Assembly: GCA_963707905.1 (NCBI GenBank)
Contig: CAVPSA010000018.1
Span: 124,001 to 188,000, forward strand
Reading direction: 5' to 3'
Length of the DNA stretch: 64,000 bases
From: DASXKD01 sp963707905
Lineage (GTDB): Bacteria > Actinomycetota > Actinomycetes > Streptosporangiales > Streptosporangiaceae
Below are positions 1 through 8,027 of this stretch, piece by piece (positions within the stretch are counted from its first letter, which is position 1; every line of letters starts with the position of its first letter). The notes under the pieces were generated by a model. That model worked only from the letters and a program-made list of their open reading frames with translations, ran no database searches and was not told where the DNA came from. Position numbers and translations under genes: made by a program.

Positions 1-10
1 TGACAAGCAG

Positions 11-886
11 GTGACCGAGCACGAGGCCCGGTTCTTGACCGGCCTGCCCACGCTGGCAGCGGGCATTGTCGGGCTGCTGGCCGGTGTGGCGCTTGCCATC
101 GTGGCAAGCCGGCAGAGTAACGGCGCCGTCCTGCCGCTGGTCGTGCTCTGCGTGTTGATCTTTATCGCCAGCATCCTTGCGCTGTCGGGCCTGACCCCGA
201 TCGCCCCCGGGCAGGCACGCGTCGTCCAGCTGTTCGGCCGCTACCGTGGCACCATCCGCGACTCCGGCTTGCAGTGGGTGAACCCGTTCACCCGCCGCAT
301 CGAGGTATCCACCCGGATCCGCAACCAGGAATCAGCGCAGGCCAAGGTCAATGACGCCGAGGGCAACCCGATCGAGATCGCCGCCGTGGTCGTCTGGCAG
401 GTCGCCGACACCGCCAGGGCTATCTACTCCGTCGACGACTACACGCAGTTCGTCACCATCCAGACCGAGACCGCGGTCCGGCACATCGCCTCCAGCTACC
501 CCTACACCAGCCGCCGGGAAGGTGAGCTGTCGCTGCGCGACAATGCCGACGAGATCACCAGCAGGCTCTCCGCCGAGATCGGCGCGCGGGTCGCATCCGC
601 CGGGGTGCACATTATCGAGTCGCGGTTGACCCGGCTGTCGTATGCCCCGGAGATCGCCCAGGCGATGCTGCGCCAGCAGCAGGCCAGCGCCGTGGTCGGC
701 GCCCGGCGGACGATCGTGGAAGGCGCCGTCGGCATGGTCCAGCTGGCGCTGCAGCGGCTCCAGGACGAGGACGTCGTCGAGCTGGATGAGGAGCGCAAGG
801 CCTCGATGGTGTCCAACCTGCTCGTGGTGTTGTGCAGCGAGCAAGCTACCCAGCCGGTCGTCAACACCGGCACCCTCTACCAATGA
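11..886 (+). CDS. SPFH/band-7 domain membrane protein
   Basis: The N-terminus has two hydrophobic segments (about residues 13-33 and 40-58). An SPFH/prohibitin-like domain follows, running from the IAPGQARVVQLFGRY stretch near residue 66 to about residue 240. This is the slipin/flotillin-like layout of scaffold proteins that oligomerise at the membrane. The reading frame stays open to the left edge of the window (only the codons for D, K and Q precede the GTG), so the true start may lie upstream of base 1. A ribbon-helix-helix gene follows 19 bases downstream and is probably co-transcribed. The family call is secure; the cellular role is unknown. Confidence 0.8.
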   Translation: MTEHEARFLTGLPTLAAGIVGLLAGVALAIVASRQSNGAVLPLVVLCVLIFIASILALSGLTPIAPGQARVVQLFGRYRGTIRDSGLQWVNPFTRRIEVSTRIRNQESAQAKVNDAEGNPIEIAAVVVWQVADTARAIYSVDDYTQFVTIQTETAVRHIASSYPYTSRREGELSLRDNADEITSRLSAEIGARVASAGVHIIESRLTRLSYAPEIAQAMLRQQQASAVVGARRTIVEGAVGMVQLALQRLQDEDVVELDEERKASMVSNLLVVLCSEQATQPVVNTGTLYQ

Positions 887-905
887 CGGCAGCCACGGAG
901 CCGCA

Positions 906-1148
906 GTGACCGAGCGCAAGAGCGTCCTGCTGCGCCTTGACCCCGCCGTCCACGACGCCCTGGCCAAATGGGCCAGCGACGAGCTGCGCAGCACCAACGC
1001 CCAGATCGAATTCCTGCTCCGCCGTGCGCTCGCCGACGCAGGGCGGCTGCCCGGCCGCGCCGGGCCAATCCGGCCGCGCGGGCGGCCACCTGCCGCCAGC
1101 CGCGCCGGAACCAGCCCGCCACCGCCCGGCGATGACCAGCCCGGGTGA
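906..1148 (+). CDS. Arc/ribbon-helix-helix small protein
   Basis: This 80-residue protein opens with MTERKSVLLRLDPAVHDALA, followed by a helix containing STNAQIEFLLRRAL. That is the beta-strand plus two-helix pattern of Arc-type ribbon-helix-helix DNA-binding domains. The last 30 residues are a Pro/Arg-rich, probably disordered tail. The GTG start is chosen because it begins the domain exactly and follows the SPFH gene by 19 bases. No toxin gene lies beside it, so antitoxin function is not supported. It may regulate the upstream membrane protein gene or be its partner. Confidence 0.7.
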   Translation: MTERKSVLLRLDPAVHDALAKWASDELRSTNAQIEFLLRRALADAGRLPGRAGPIRPRGRPPAASRAGTSPPPPGDDQPG

Positions 1149-1191
1149 CGACTCTTGACGGTTGAGGACGGCGGACGCGAGGCAGCGGGGT

Positions 1192-1938
1192 TCAGGCGAT
1201 AAGCAGCCGAAGGCCAAGCTCCGCTGCATCGAGAGCGACGAGGTCGCCGTTGCGTTCGGCCCACCGGCCAGAGACAAGATCATCGCGGAGGCTGCGCACT
1301 GCCCGCTGCCCGGCTTCCGGCCCGACTCTGGCCCACACCGATACGCCGCGACGGACATTCTCGTCCAGGTATGCCCCGGGCCGTCGCCAGTAGGCCTCGA
1401 AGAAGCCGTCAGCGCAATCCCACGGGATGAGCACCGGCTCCATGTGAGCTCCGATCGCGCTGGCCAGCTCGGTCAGCGAAGGCCGCCCTGCGAGGAGGTC
1501 AGCGACCTCAGGCAGGTAGTCGCGGGTAAGCCAGAACCGGCGAAGCCATCCGGTGTCACTGCTGTCGTGCGTGAACACCACCACGCGGCGGGCCACGCGC
1601 CGCATCTCGCGCAGGCCCGCGATCGGGTCCCGCCAGTGATGGACAGTGGAAAAAGCCATCGCGGCGTCGAAGGACTGGTCCTCGAACGGAAGGCTCTCCG
1701 CGACGGCAGCCACGCACGGCGCCGCGCCCGCGGGACGCTGCGCACGCATGAGCGCCGACGGTTCCACCGCGGTTACGTCACGGCCGGGGGGCTCGTAGGA
1801 GCCGGTGCCAGCCCCGACATTCAACACCGTCCGCGCATCGCCCAGCGCAGCCCAGACCCTTGCGGCGATCCGCGGCTCGGTGCGCCGCGTAACCGTGTAA
1901 GTGGCCCCGATGGCGTCATACAGCTGCGCGCCGGACAT
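1192..1938 (-). CDS. Class I SAM-dependent methyltransferase
   Basis: This 248-residue protein carries the SAM-binding motif I (VLNVGAGTGSYE, about residues 38-49). An acidic/Glu stretch follows (VTAVEPSALM), then the motif IV/post-motif region AMAFSTVHHWRDPIAGLREM, typical of the Methyltransf_11 fold. The ATG is preceded by a GGGAGG ribosome-binding site. The substrate cannot be read from the sequence. It is transcribed away from the next gene and convergently with the ribbon-helix-helix gene. Confidence 0.8.
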   Translation of the reverse strand: MSGAQLYDAIGATYTVTRRTEPRIAARVWAALGDARTVLNVGAGTGSYEPPGRDVTAVEPSALMRAQRPAGAAPCVAAVAESLPFEDQSFDAAMAFSTVHHWRDPIAGLREMRRVARRVVVFTHDSSDTGWLRRFWLTRDYLPEVADLLAGRPSLTELASAIGAHMEPVLIPWDCADGFFEAYWRRPGAYLDENVRRGVSVWARVGPEAGQRAVRSLRDDLVSGRWAERNGDLVALDAAELGLRLLIA

Positions 1939-2262
1939 GCCGCTGCCTCCCTGGCTGTCATCATCCCCATGCCGCGCACGTGGCCTGGAGGCGCTGGCCT
2001 GGATACTTGGTCACTTTCAACAATGGACCTATGAATTTCCTCTCAGCTTAAGTCCTAATAAGCGCGATGCCGGTCACATGGCTACTGTCGGTGGGAACGG
2101 TGCGGCACGGGCCATTACCTGCTCGCGTGCGAATCGTGCGTATCCTTTGGCATTTCTTCCCGGGGAGGGTGTGAGACAGGCCTGAGCGGGATCGCGTCCT
2201 CAAGACCTCGCCGCCGGCGGCGTGGCGTACCGGCCCGCGTTCGCCGCAGACGCGCGGCGGCT
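1939..2262. other. Intergenic region between divergent genes
   Basis: This 324-base gap holds the promoters of the methyltransferase (left) and the Kelch protein (right). It includes a noticeably AT-richer stretch around 2020-2070. No gene, hairpin or clear -35/-10 pair was identified. The reading frame of the Kelch protein stays open through the right part of the gap but has no ordinary start codon there. Confidence 0.4.
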
Positions 2263-4323
2263 GTGCTCGTGGTGCTGTTTGCGGGAATCGCCACGTGGAT
2301 CATGATCAGCCCCGGTACGCCGGCGGTTCCGCGGCGGCGCGCTCTTCCGCCGGTACCGGGGGTTGCCGCTCCGCGTGGCCTGGCGGCCGCCGAGGCTGGC
2401 CTGATGCCTTGGCACCTGGCAGTCCCGGTCAGCCGCGAAGTGGCCGTCGCAGGGCCGGGGAACCGGCTGATCGTTATGGGCGGGCTGACCGGAGGCGGTG
2501 CCTCGGGGAATGGAATCTACGCCTTCCGCACCGCTACCGGTGCGGCCCGTTACCTGGGTGCGCTCCGCGCTCCCGGGCACGACGCCGCGGCCGCGTTGAT
2601 CGGCGGGCACGCGCTGGTCTTCGGCGGAGGGTCGACGGCCAGTACCGCCGCGATCCAGGCGTTCGCCCTTCCCGGGCCGCGCGGCGGTGCTCCCGCCACG
2701 GCCGCCGCCTCCGCCGGATCGCTGCCCACGCCGCGCTCGGACGCGGCGGCCGTCACCATCGGGCGCACCACCTACCTGGCCGGTGGCTACGACGGGTCCC
2801 GCCCAGACGCCGCGGTGCTGGCCACCACGAACGGCCATACCTTCACAATCGTGGCCAGGCTGCCGGTGCCGGTGCGTTACCCGGCGGTTGCCGCGCTCGG
2901 CGGACAGATCTTCGTGTTCGGCGGCCAAGCCGTCACCGGCACGCACGCTGGCACCCCAACCGACGTCATCCAGGCCGTCAACCCCGCCCGCCACTCGGCG
3001 GCCGTCATCGGCCATCTGCCCGAGCCGCTGACCGGTGCCGTGGCGGTGACGGTGAGCGGCGAATTGTTCGTCGCGGGCGGCCAGAGCCCTGCCGCGCACC
3101 CCCCGGTGCCAGGCCTCGGCATGACCCAGCTCAGCAGGGGCGAGACGAGCACCGAGGCGGGGGCCGGGGCCTCCTCGCCAGCCACCACTACCGTCTCGAC
3201 GATCTGGGCTTTCAACCCTGCGGCCAAACGGCTGCTGCCTGCGGGCCATCTGCAGGTGCCGGTATCGCACGCCGCGGTGGCGGTGATCCGCGGCACCGCA
3301 TGGATCATCGGTGGTGAATCCAACGGCGCGCTGGTCGCCGCTGTGCAGATGCTCCGCCCGGACCGGGCCTTCGGGACCGCCGGTGCGCCCGGAGCAGGTT
3401 CGCCCTATTTCGGAGCCAGGCTCCTCATCGCCGACCGCGGCAACAACCGGCTCCTGCTGCTCAATTCCAGCATGCACGTGGTGTGGAAGTACCCGTCGGC
3501 GGACACTGTGCGGAATCCGCTGGGCTTCTACTTCCCCGACGACGCGTTCTTCGCCGACCATGGCACGGCCATCATCTCCAACCAGGAGCAGAACCAGACC
3601 ATCATCAAGATCGCCTACCCATCAGGGAAGATCATCTGGTCCTACGGCCATGCCCGCCGGCCCGGCGCCGCCCCCGGATACCTGCACGAACCTGACGACG
3701 CCTACCTGCTCAAGAATGGGCAGGTCACCGTGGCAGATGCCGTCAATTGCCGGGTGCTGATCATCAACGCCAGCGGCACCGTCGCGCACCAGATCGGCAC
3801 CAGCGGCGTGTGCGTACACCACCCGCCGACCTCGCTTGGCTCACCGAACGGCGCCACCCCCCTCCCGAACGGGAACCTGCTCATCTCGGAGATCAACGGA
3901 TCGTGGGTGAGCGAGTACACCCACACCGGGAAGCTGGCCTGGACGACTCAGCTGCCGATCAGCTACCCGTCCGACCCGCAACAACTCGGTCCCAACCGCT
4001 ACCTCATAGCCGACTACGCCTCACCCGGGCAGATCCTGGAGTTCAACCGTCAGGGCCACATCCTCTACCGCTACGGCCCGAGATCCGGGCCAGGCAGGCT
4101 CGACCACCCCTCGCTAGCCGAAATGCTTCCCAGCGGCGTCCTGCTGGCCAATGACGACTTCAACAACCGCATGGTTGCGATCGACCCCGCCACCGGGGCC
4201 CTCGTCTGGCAGTACGGCGTCACCGGCAGGCACGGCACCGGGCCCGGCAGGCTTCACACACCGGACGGGTTCGACCTGCTGCAAGCGAACAACGCAACAC
4301 CAACCCACCCCACAACCGGATGA
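2263..4323 (+). CDS. Membrane-anchored Kelch plus NHL/PQQ-like beta-propeller protein
   Basis: The 686 residues start with a hydrophobic signal-anchor (LVVLFAGIATWIMI). The frame remains open upstream and encodes an Arg-rich stretch, so a non-standard earlier start would give a classical positively charged N-region. Residues about 45-370 contain repeated Kelch-type blades (LIVMGGLTGG, ALVFGGGST, TYLAGGYDG, IFVFGGQAV, LFVAGGQSP, AWIIGGES). Residues about 385-680 form a second propeller with NHL/PQQ-like repeats (LLIADRGNNRLLLL, VTVADAVNCRVLII, ANDDFNNRMVAID). It probably acts outside the membrane as a binding or scaffold protein. No catalytic residues were recognised. Confidence 0.75.
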   Translation: MLVVLFAGIATWIMISPGTPAVPRRRALPPVPGVAAPRGLAAAEAGLMPWHLAVPVSREVAVAGPGNRLIVMGGLTGGGASGNGIYAFRTATGAARYLGALRAPGHDAAAALIGGHALVFGGGSTASTAAIQAFALPGPRGGAPATAAASAGSLPTPRSDAAAVTIGRTTYLAGGYDGSRPDAAVLATTNGHTFTIVARLPVPVRYPAVAALGGQIFVFGGQAVTGTHAGTPTDVIQAVNPARHSAAVIGHLPEPLTGAVAVTVSGELFVAGGQSPAAHPPVPGLGMTQLSRGETSTEAGAGASSPATTTVSTIWAFNPAAKRLLPAGHLQVPVSHAAVAVIRGTAWIIGGESNGALVAAVQMLRPDRAFGTAGAPGAGSPYFGARLLIADRGNNRLLLLNSSMHVVWKYPSADTVRNPLGFYFPDDAFFADHGTAIISNQEQNQTIIKIAYPSGKIIWSYGHARRPGAAPGYLHEPDDAYLLKNGQVTVADAVNCRVLIINASGTVAHQIGTSGVCVHHPPTSLGSPNGATPLPNGNLLISEINGSWVSEYTHTGKLAWTTQLPISYPSDPQQLGPNRYLIADYASPGQILEFNRQGHILYRYGPRSGPGRLDHPSLAEMLPSGVLLANDDFNNRMVAIDPATGALVWQYGVTGRHGTGPGRLHTPDGFDLLQANNATPTHPTTG

Positions 4324-4493
4324 GGAAGAACCTGGCGACTGGCGGCCGCTGACGGGGGATTGCCGTCGTGTCCGCTTCGCACCGGTGTATGTGAGGGCCT
4401 CACATCGTCCTCTCATGGTCGGTTCATGGCTGCCCGCGCACTATGGGATCACCGGCCGGGCCCGGCCGCGGCAAGAGCAGAGAGGAAATATCA

Positions 4494-4640
4494 ATGGACA
4501 CGGACCGCAGTCCCCACGAGGGGGAGGTGCCACTGCCGGGATTCGCCGGATCGGCTCCGGCCGCGGGGTGGGTGCCCCTTCCGGAGCCTGGCGATGCGGC
4601 TGCAGACCACCGTCAGGTCAAGTGGTCGCACAAGCAATAA
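4494..4640 (+). CDS. Small unknown protein (48 residues)
   Basis: The ATG lies 7 bases after an AGAGAGGAAA ribosome-binding site. The 48 codons run MDTDRSPHEGEVPLPGF... and end VKWSHKQ before TAA. The peptide is acidic at its N-terminus, Pro/Gly-rich in the middle and basic at its end, with no membrane segment and no cysteine. It resembles no family I know. A good ribosome-binding site and a position in an otherwise empty 400-base gap are the only support for it being real. Confidence 0.35.
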   Translation: MDTDRSPHEGEVPLPGFAGSAPAAGWVPLPEPGDAAADHRQVKWSHKQ

Positions 4641-4732
4641 ACCACCACTGACCCGGCGACGGTGGGGTATTGACCCGGCGCGGCGCTGTGTTGCCAGCTA
4701 CTGACAGCACCAACGCGGGTGAGGAGCACGAG

Positions 4733-5218
4733 ATGAGCAAGGCCGCAGATATCAGCGAGCCCGCCAGCGAGCTGGAACATCTGATCGCGGACCTGTCGGG
4801 GTCCGGGCCGCTGGTCTTCGTCTTCGGCGACGGCTTGAGTACCGCGCACCTAAAGGGAGTGACAACGCCGCTGCTTCGCGGACCGGCCGACCGGCGGTGG
4901 TGGCACGTCGAACTCGGCGACGAGGCGGCGAGCTGGACGATGTCCGTGCGGGTCGATGAGATCACCGGAGTCCGTTTCGTCCGTGCGCCCTACCCGTTCC
5001 AGCCACATTTCCCTGGGCAGGAGGTCTTGACCGTGCAATTCCTCGGGCCCGGCGGGGAGAGCGTGCTCCACTGCTACATACACGAGCTGTATGACGGCCA
5101 GCGGATGCGCCCGGAGAAGCTGGCGGCCTGGCGGGCGCTGCGCGAACGCTACGGCAACCGCGACGAGTCCAGGGTCGATCAGGGCGCCCTGCTGGCCCGG
5201 CTGCCTGAATCATCGTGA
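4733..5218 (+). CDS. Unknown protein, weakly haem-utilisation (HemS/ChuX)-like
   Basis: This 161-residue protein has its ATG at good distance from GGTGAGGAG; longer in-frame starts lack such a site. The centre (EAASWTMSVRVDEITGVRFV) and the end (VLTVQFLGPGGESVLHCYIH, then a helix with WRALRERYG) recall by eye the beta-sheet and C-terminal helix of HemS/ChuX-type haem-handling proteins. I saw no conserved haem ligand and treat this only as a hint. It stands alone between an unknown small ORF and the tRNA-flanked cassette. Confidence 0.5.
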   Translation: MSKAADISEPASELEHLIADLSGSGPLVFVFGDGLSTAHLKGVTTPLLRGPADRRWWHVELGDEAASWTMSVRVDEITGVRFVRAPYPFQPHFPGQEVLTVQFLGPGGESVLHCYIHELYDGQRMRPEKLAAWRALRERYGNRDESRVDQGALLARLPESS

Positions 5219-5490
5219 CCACCGGCACGCGGAGCGGGCGCGGCCATGTTGCATGCCGACCGGCGTCACACGGTCCTGCCCGGCGGCTGGTGTCAGGCGT
5301 CCAGAGGGTGTGTACGGCAAGTTGGCGGACATCGGGATAGACCACGAGCAGGAAGCTTGCTGTCAGGCGGTGGAATCCGGGTACGCGTCGGGCACAAAGG
5401 TGTGGAACGCATTCGTATCGCCGCAGGTCACAGGCTCGCGGCCCGGCTCAGCCAAGATTGTATCAGTGTTCGAATTTATGCTTTTTAGCT
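5219..5490. other. Gene-free region with AT-rich end
   Basis: I see no supportable gene here. The last 40 bases before the tRNA fragment are unusually AT-rich for this chromosome (TTCGAATTTATGCTTTTTAG). They sit just outside the partial tRNA repeat, as often seen at junctions of integrated DNA. Confidence 0.4.
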
Positions 5491-5535
5491 GTGCCCCCGG
5501 TAGGATCGAACCTACGCTCACGGCTCCGGAGGCCG
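5491..5535 (-). repeat. Partial tRNA-Arg(CCG) copy, candidate att site
   Basis: These 45 bases repeat, in the same orientation, the 3' portion of the intact tRNA-Arg gene at 6522-6593, plus one base outside it. They cover the anticodon loop and 3' anticodon stem, variable loop, T arm, acceptor strand and discriminator base. The match is 45 of 46 positions, with one missing base in the T loop, and it stops abruptly after the anticodon region. A duplicated tRNA 3' end is the classical product of site-specific integration, so this is a candidate attL/attR. No integrase gene was found nearby. Confidence 0.65.
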
Positions 5536-5650
5536 CCCGCGTGATCGCACGAACCTTGGCGCTGACCTGCGCCGACTGCACGAATGGTGGCGGCGGCAGC
5601 GGAGGTCGTTCCGCGCATGTTCCGGATCACCATTTGTCCGGGCTGGGCTA

Positions 5651-6283
5651 GTGCCAGACCATCGCGTAGGACGATTCCCTTCCGGGATCTACGCTGTGAC
5701 GGTGGAGAGGATTAGCGATGGTTTCTTGTCGTGGCGGCCGTTGATTGCCGGGGACCTTCCGATGCTGGCCGAGTGGTTGCGAGAGCCCCAGGTCGCCCGG
5801 TGGTGGAATCATGAGACAACCCTTGAGGCGGTCGAGCGCGACTTCGGCGCGAGTACGCGAGGCGAGGAGCCGGGGGAAGACCTCCTCGTTCTCCTCGACG
5901 GCCGGCCAATCGGCCTGCTGCAGCGCTCGGCGATTTGCGACTACCCCCAGGATCTCACGGAATTCTCGGCAGTTATCGAGGTGCCAGTCGGCGCCGTCGA
6001 GCTTGACTACCTCATCGCGGACCCAGCGCTGCGCGGTCGCGGTCTCGGATCCCGCATGATCGCTGCGGCCGTTGAGGACACCTGGAACTCGTATTCTGAT
6101 GCGCCCGCGGTGCTTGTCGCCGTGGTGGCCGCCAATGTGGCCTCCTGGCGTGCGCTGGAGAAGGCTGGCTTGAAGCGGATCGCTGAAGGCCCGATGTCGC
6201 CCGACAACCCGATTGATGATGCGCTGCATTACATCTACCGTGTTGACCGGCCTGGCGTCGCCTCGTCGGCCTTTAGGCGCTGA
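5651..6283 (+). CDS. GNAT acetyltransferase, AAC(6')-like
   Basis: This 210-residue GNAT protein (195 if GTG 5696 is the start) has the hallmarks of the aminoglycoside 6'-N-acetyltransferase/RimJ-like group. These are LPMLAEWLREPQVARWWN near residues 35-52, a substrate strand (LLVLLDGRPIGLLQRS), and the acetyl-CoA P-loop region DPALRGRGLGSRMIAAAVED near residues 130-150. The motif NVASWRALEKAGLKR follows. Family members acetylate aminoglycosides or other amines; whether this one gives resistance cannot be told. Neither start has a convincing ribosome-binding site. It is the only gene between the two tRNA-Arg repeats. Confidence 0.7.
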   Translation: MPDHRVGRFPSGIYAVTVERISDGFLSWRPLIAGDLPMLAEWLREPQVARWWNHETTLEAVERDFGASTRGEEPGEDLLVLLDGRPIGLLQRSAICDYPQDLTEFSAVIEVPVGAVELDYLIADPALRGRGLGSRMIAAAVEDTWNSYSDAPAVLVAVVAANVASWRALEKAGLKRIAEGPMSPDNPIDDALHYIYRVDRPGVASSAFRR

Positions 6284-6521
6284 CCCGTACGAACGAATCG
6301 CCTGCGCGGACGGACCTCGGAGCTACTAATTTCGCGGTCGGCAAGAGGATGTACTCACTGAGCACCTGGTCCGGCCCGTCGTCCTCGCAGGCGCAAATCC
6401 CTGGGCAGCGGCGGCCGGGTCGCCGCAGGCGGGGGCATCTGGCGGCACACGGCTGCACATGATCGAGAGTGGCCAAACTACAAAGCTGCTGGTCAGCGAG
6501 GATTTGGGCTGGTCTGGCGAG

Positions 6522-6593
6522 TGCCCCCGGTAGGATTCGAACCTACGCTCACGGCTCCGGAGGCCGTTGCTCTCTCCCCTGAGCTACGGGGGC
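6522..6593 (-). tRNA. tRNA-Arg (anticodon CCG)
   Basis: The complementary strand folds into a complete cloverleaf. It has a 7-bp acceptor stem (GCCCCCG with CGGGGGC), D stem GCTC/GAGC, anticodon stem ACGGC/GCCGT with loop CTCCGGA, a 4-base variable loop, T stem GTAGG/CCTAC with loop TTCGAAT, and discriminator A. The total is 72 bases with no encoded CCA. The anticodon CCG reads CGG codons. Its 3' half is duplicated at 5491-5535. Confidence 0.95.
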
Positions 6594-6760
6594 TCAGGAC
6601 TCCGCAAGATTACCAGCCCCGGCGGGCATGCCGGGCCGTCAGCGAAGGGCTGCCGGTTCGCATCCGCTGGCCATCCTTGGCCGGTCATCCTGGAAGGTAC
6701 ATCCGCCTTTCCGGCGCGGTCTGTCGCGGGCAGTGCCGGGAAGACGCTACCCTCGCGCCC

Positions 6761-7159
6761 GTGGCGCAGGGATTGGGACGCGTGCTGGTGGTGGACGACG
6801 ATGAGGTGATTCGTCAGCTCATCGCCGTCAACTTGACGCTGGAAGGGTTCGACGTCGCGACCGCGGTGGACGGCCAGGATTGCCTGGACAAGGTCACCGC
6901 GATCGACCCCGACGTGATCACGCTCGACATCATGATGCCGAGGCTGGACGGCTGGATGACGGCGAGCCTGCTCCGGCGCAACCCGGAAACCAGCACGATC
7001 AAGGTCGTGCTGATCACCGCCCGCGCGCAGGAGGACGACAAGAAGCGCGGCAAGCAGATCGGCGTGGACGCCTACCTGACCAAGCCGTTCGACCCGTCAG
7101 AAATGATCCGCGTGGTCAGGGAGCTGGCCGGTCACCCGCCGGTCGCGGACCCCGTCTAG
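6761..7159 (+). CDS. Receiver-only response regulator
   Basis: The 132 residues form a single CheY-like receiver domain. The acidic pair is in VLVVDDDE near residue 11, the phospho-accepting Asp in VITLDIMMPRLDGW near residue 54, the Thr/Ser switch in VVLITARAQ, and the Lys in AYLTKPFDP. No output domain follows. The GTG start places the domain at the N-terminus; earlier in-frame sequence overlaps the tRNA. A similar orphan receiver sits near lysA in Streptomyces, so this is probably ancestral gene order. Its last 44 bases overlap the end of the convergent methyltransferase gene. Confidence 0.85.
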   Translation: MAQGLGRVLVVDDDEVIRQLIAVNLTLEGFDVATAVDGQDCLDKVTAIDPDVITLDIMMPRLDGWMTASLLRRNPETSTIKVVLITARAQEDDKKRGKQIGVDAYLTKPFDPSEMIRVVRELAGHPPVADPV

Positions 7160-7988
7160 ATCCAGCATGCCGCGCGCGGCCGGCCGGGCCCCGCGCCGTG
7201 GTGCCCGCGCGCGCCGGGGACGGCCGGGCCGCGCGGAACAGGCCCGCCCACTGGTGCACGTCGAGATGGGACGGCAGCGCGTCGACCCCGAAACCCAGTT
7301 CGCCCGCGAGACCCGCGAACCGGGACCGGGGGATCGACCGCGCCAGCGCGCTCGCCACGGTCGGCCGCGCGCCCCCGAACGCGGCCGTGACGAAATCTGT
7401 GTAGTCCCGCCGCGACGCCGGGTCCACAAGCGGCGGCGAACGCCGCGTCACGATGAGCACCGCCGCATCCACCCGTGGCCTCGGGCGGAACGCCGTCGCC
7501 GGGATCCGCGCCCCGGTGCCGAACTCGAACCACGGCTCCCAGCACGCGTTCAGCAGCGTGCCCCGCCCCCCGGTGCCTCTCTTCCGCGCCACCTCCGCCT
7601 GGACGATCACATCCGCGCGGGCAAGGGCACCGGCGTCGAGCAGCCGCCGCAGGATCTTCGTGGTGATCCCGAACGGGATATTGGCGACCACGCGAAACGG
7701 CTCGGCGGGCAGCGGCGTCTCCAGCACGTCACCCTCGACCACGGTGACCGCCGGCCAGGTGGCGAACTTCCCGCGCAGCCGCTCGGCCAGCGACGGGTCC
7801 CGCTCGATCGCAAGGACCCGGGCTCCCCGGCGCACCAGAGCCGCGCTGATCAGGCCGTTTCCCGCGCCGATGTCGACCGCCAGGTCCCCGTCTCCCGCCC
7901 CGGAACCATCCACGAGCGCGTCGATCGCGCGGCGGTCGACGAGGAAGTTCTGGCTGAGAACCCGGCGCCGGACGGCTCTGTCAGGCAT
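7116..7988 (-). CDS. Erm-type 23S rRNA adenine N6-methyltransferase
   Basis: This 290-residue protein has the RRVLSQNFLVDRR start, SAM motif I (VDIGAGNGLIS) and the catalytic motif NIPFGITT, followed by VQAEVARKRG and FRPRPRVDAAV. NIPF rather than the NLPY of KsgA points to the Erm family, which methylates A2058 and blocks macrolide, lincosamide and streptogramin B binding. About 30 Arg/Gly/Pro-rich residues extend the C-terminus. The chosen ATG leaves 39 bases to the divergent nrtL; another ATG at 8015 would leave only 12. Actual resistance is inferred, not shown. Confidence 0.75.
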   Translation of the reverse strand: MPDRAVRRRVLSQNFLVDRRAIDALVDGSGAGDGDLAVDIGAGNGLISAALVRRGARVLAIERDPSLAERLRGKFATWPAVTVVEGDVLETPLPAEPFRVVANIPFGITTKILRRLLDAGALARADVIVQAEVARKRGTGGRGTLLNACWEPWFEFGTGARIPATAFRPRPRVDAAVLIVTRRSPPLVDPASRRDYTDFVTAAFGGARPTVASALARSIPRSRFAGLAGELGFGVDALPSHLDVHQWAGLFRAARPSPARAGTTARGPAGRARHAGSRRGPRPAGDRPAP

Positions 7989-8027
7989 CTGTCGAGCGTA
8001 GCCGCCGCGACCCATTAGCCTGCAACG

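Larger units (their letters stand above)
5491..6566. mobile_element. Possible integrated cassette bounded by tRNA-Arg direct repeats
   Basis: About 1.08 kb lies between the partial tRNA copy (5491-5535) and the matching part of the intact tRNA gene (6521-6566). It holds a single gene, an AAC(6')-like acetyltransferase, and its GC content looks lower than that of the housekeeping genes. There is no recognisable integrase, so it would be a deletion remnant or a cassette moved in trans. The alternative is a simple local duplication of half a tRNA gene. Confidence 0.45.

Noticed and set aside
5651..6283. Part of a larger resistance integron
   Set aside because: There is no integron integrase and no attC-like site. 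The flanking repeats are tRNA-derived instead.
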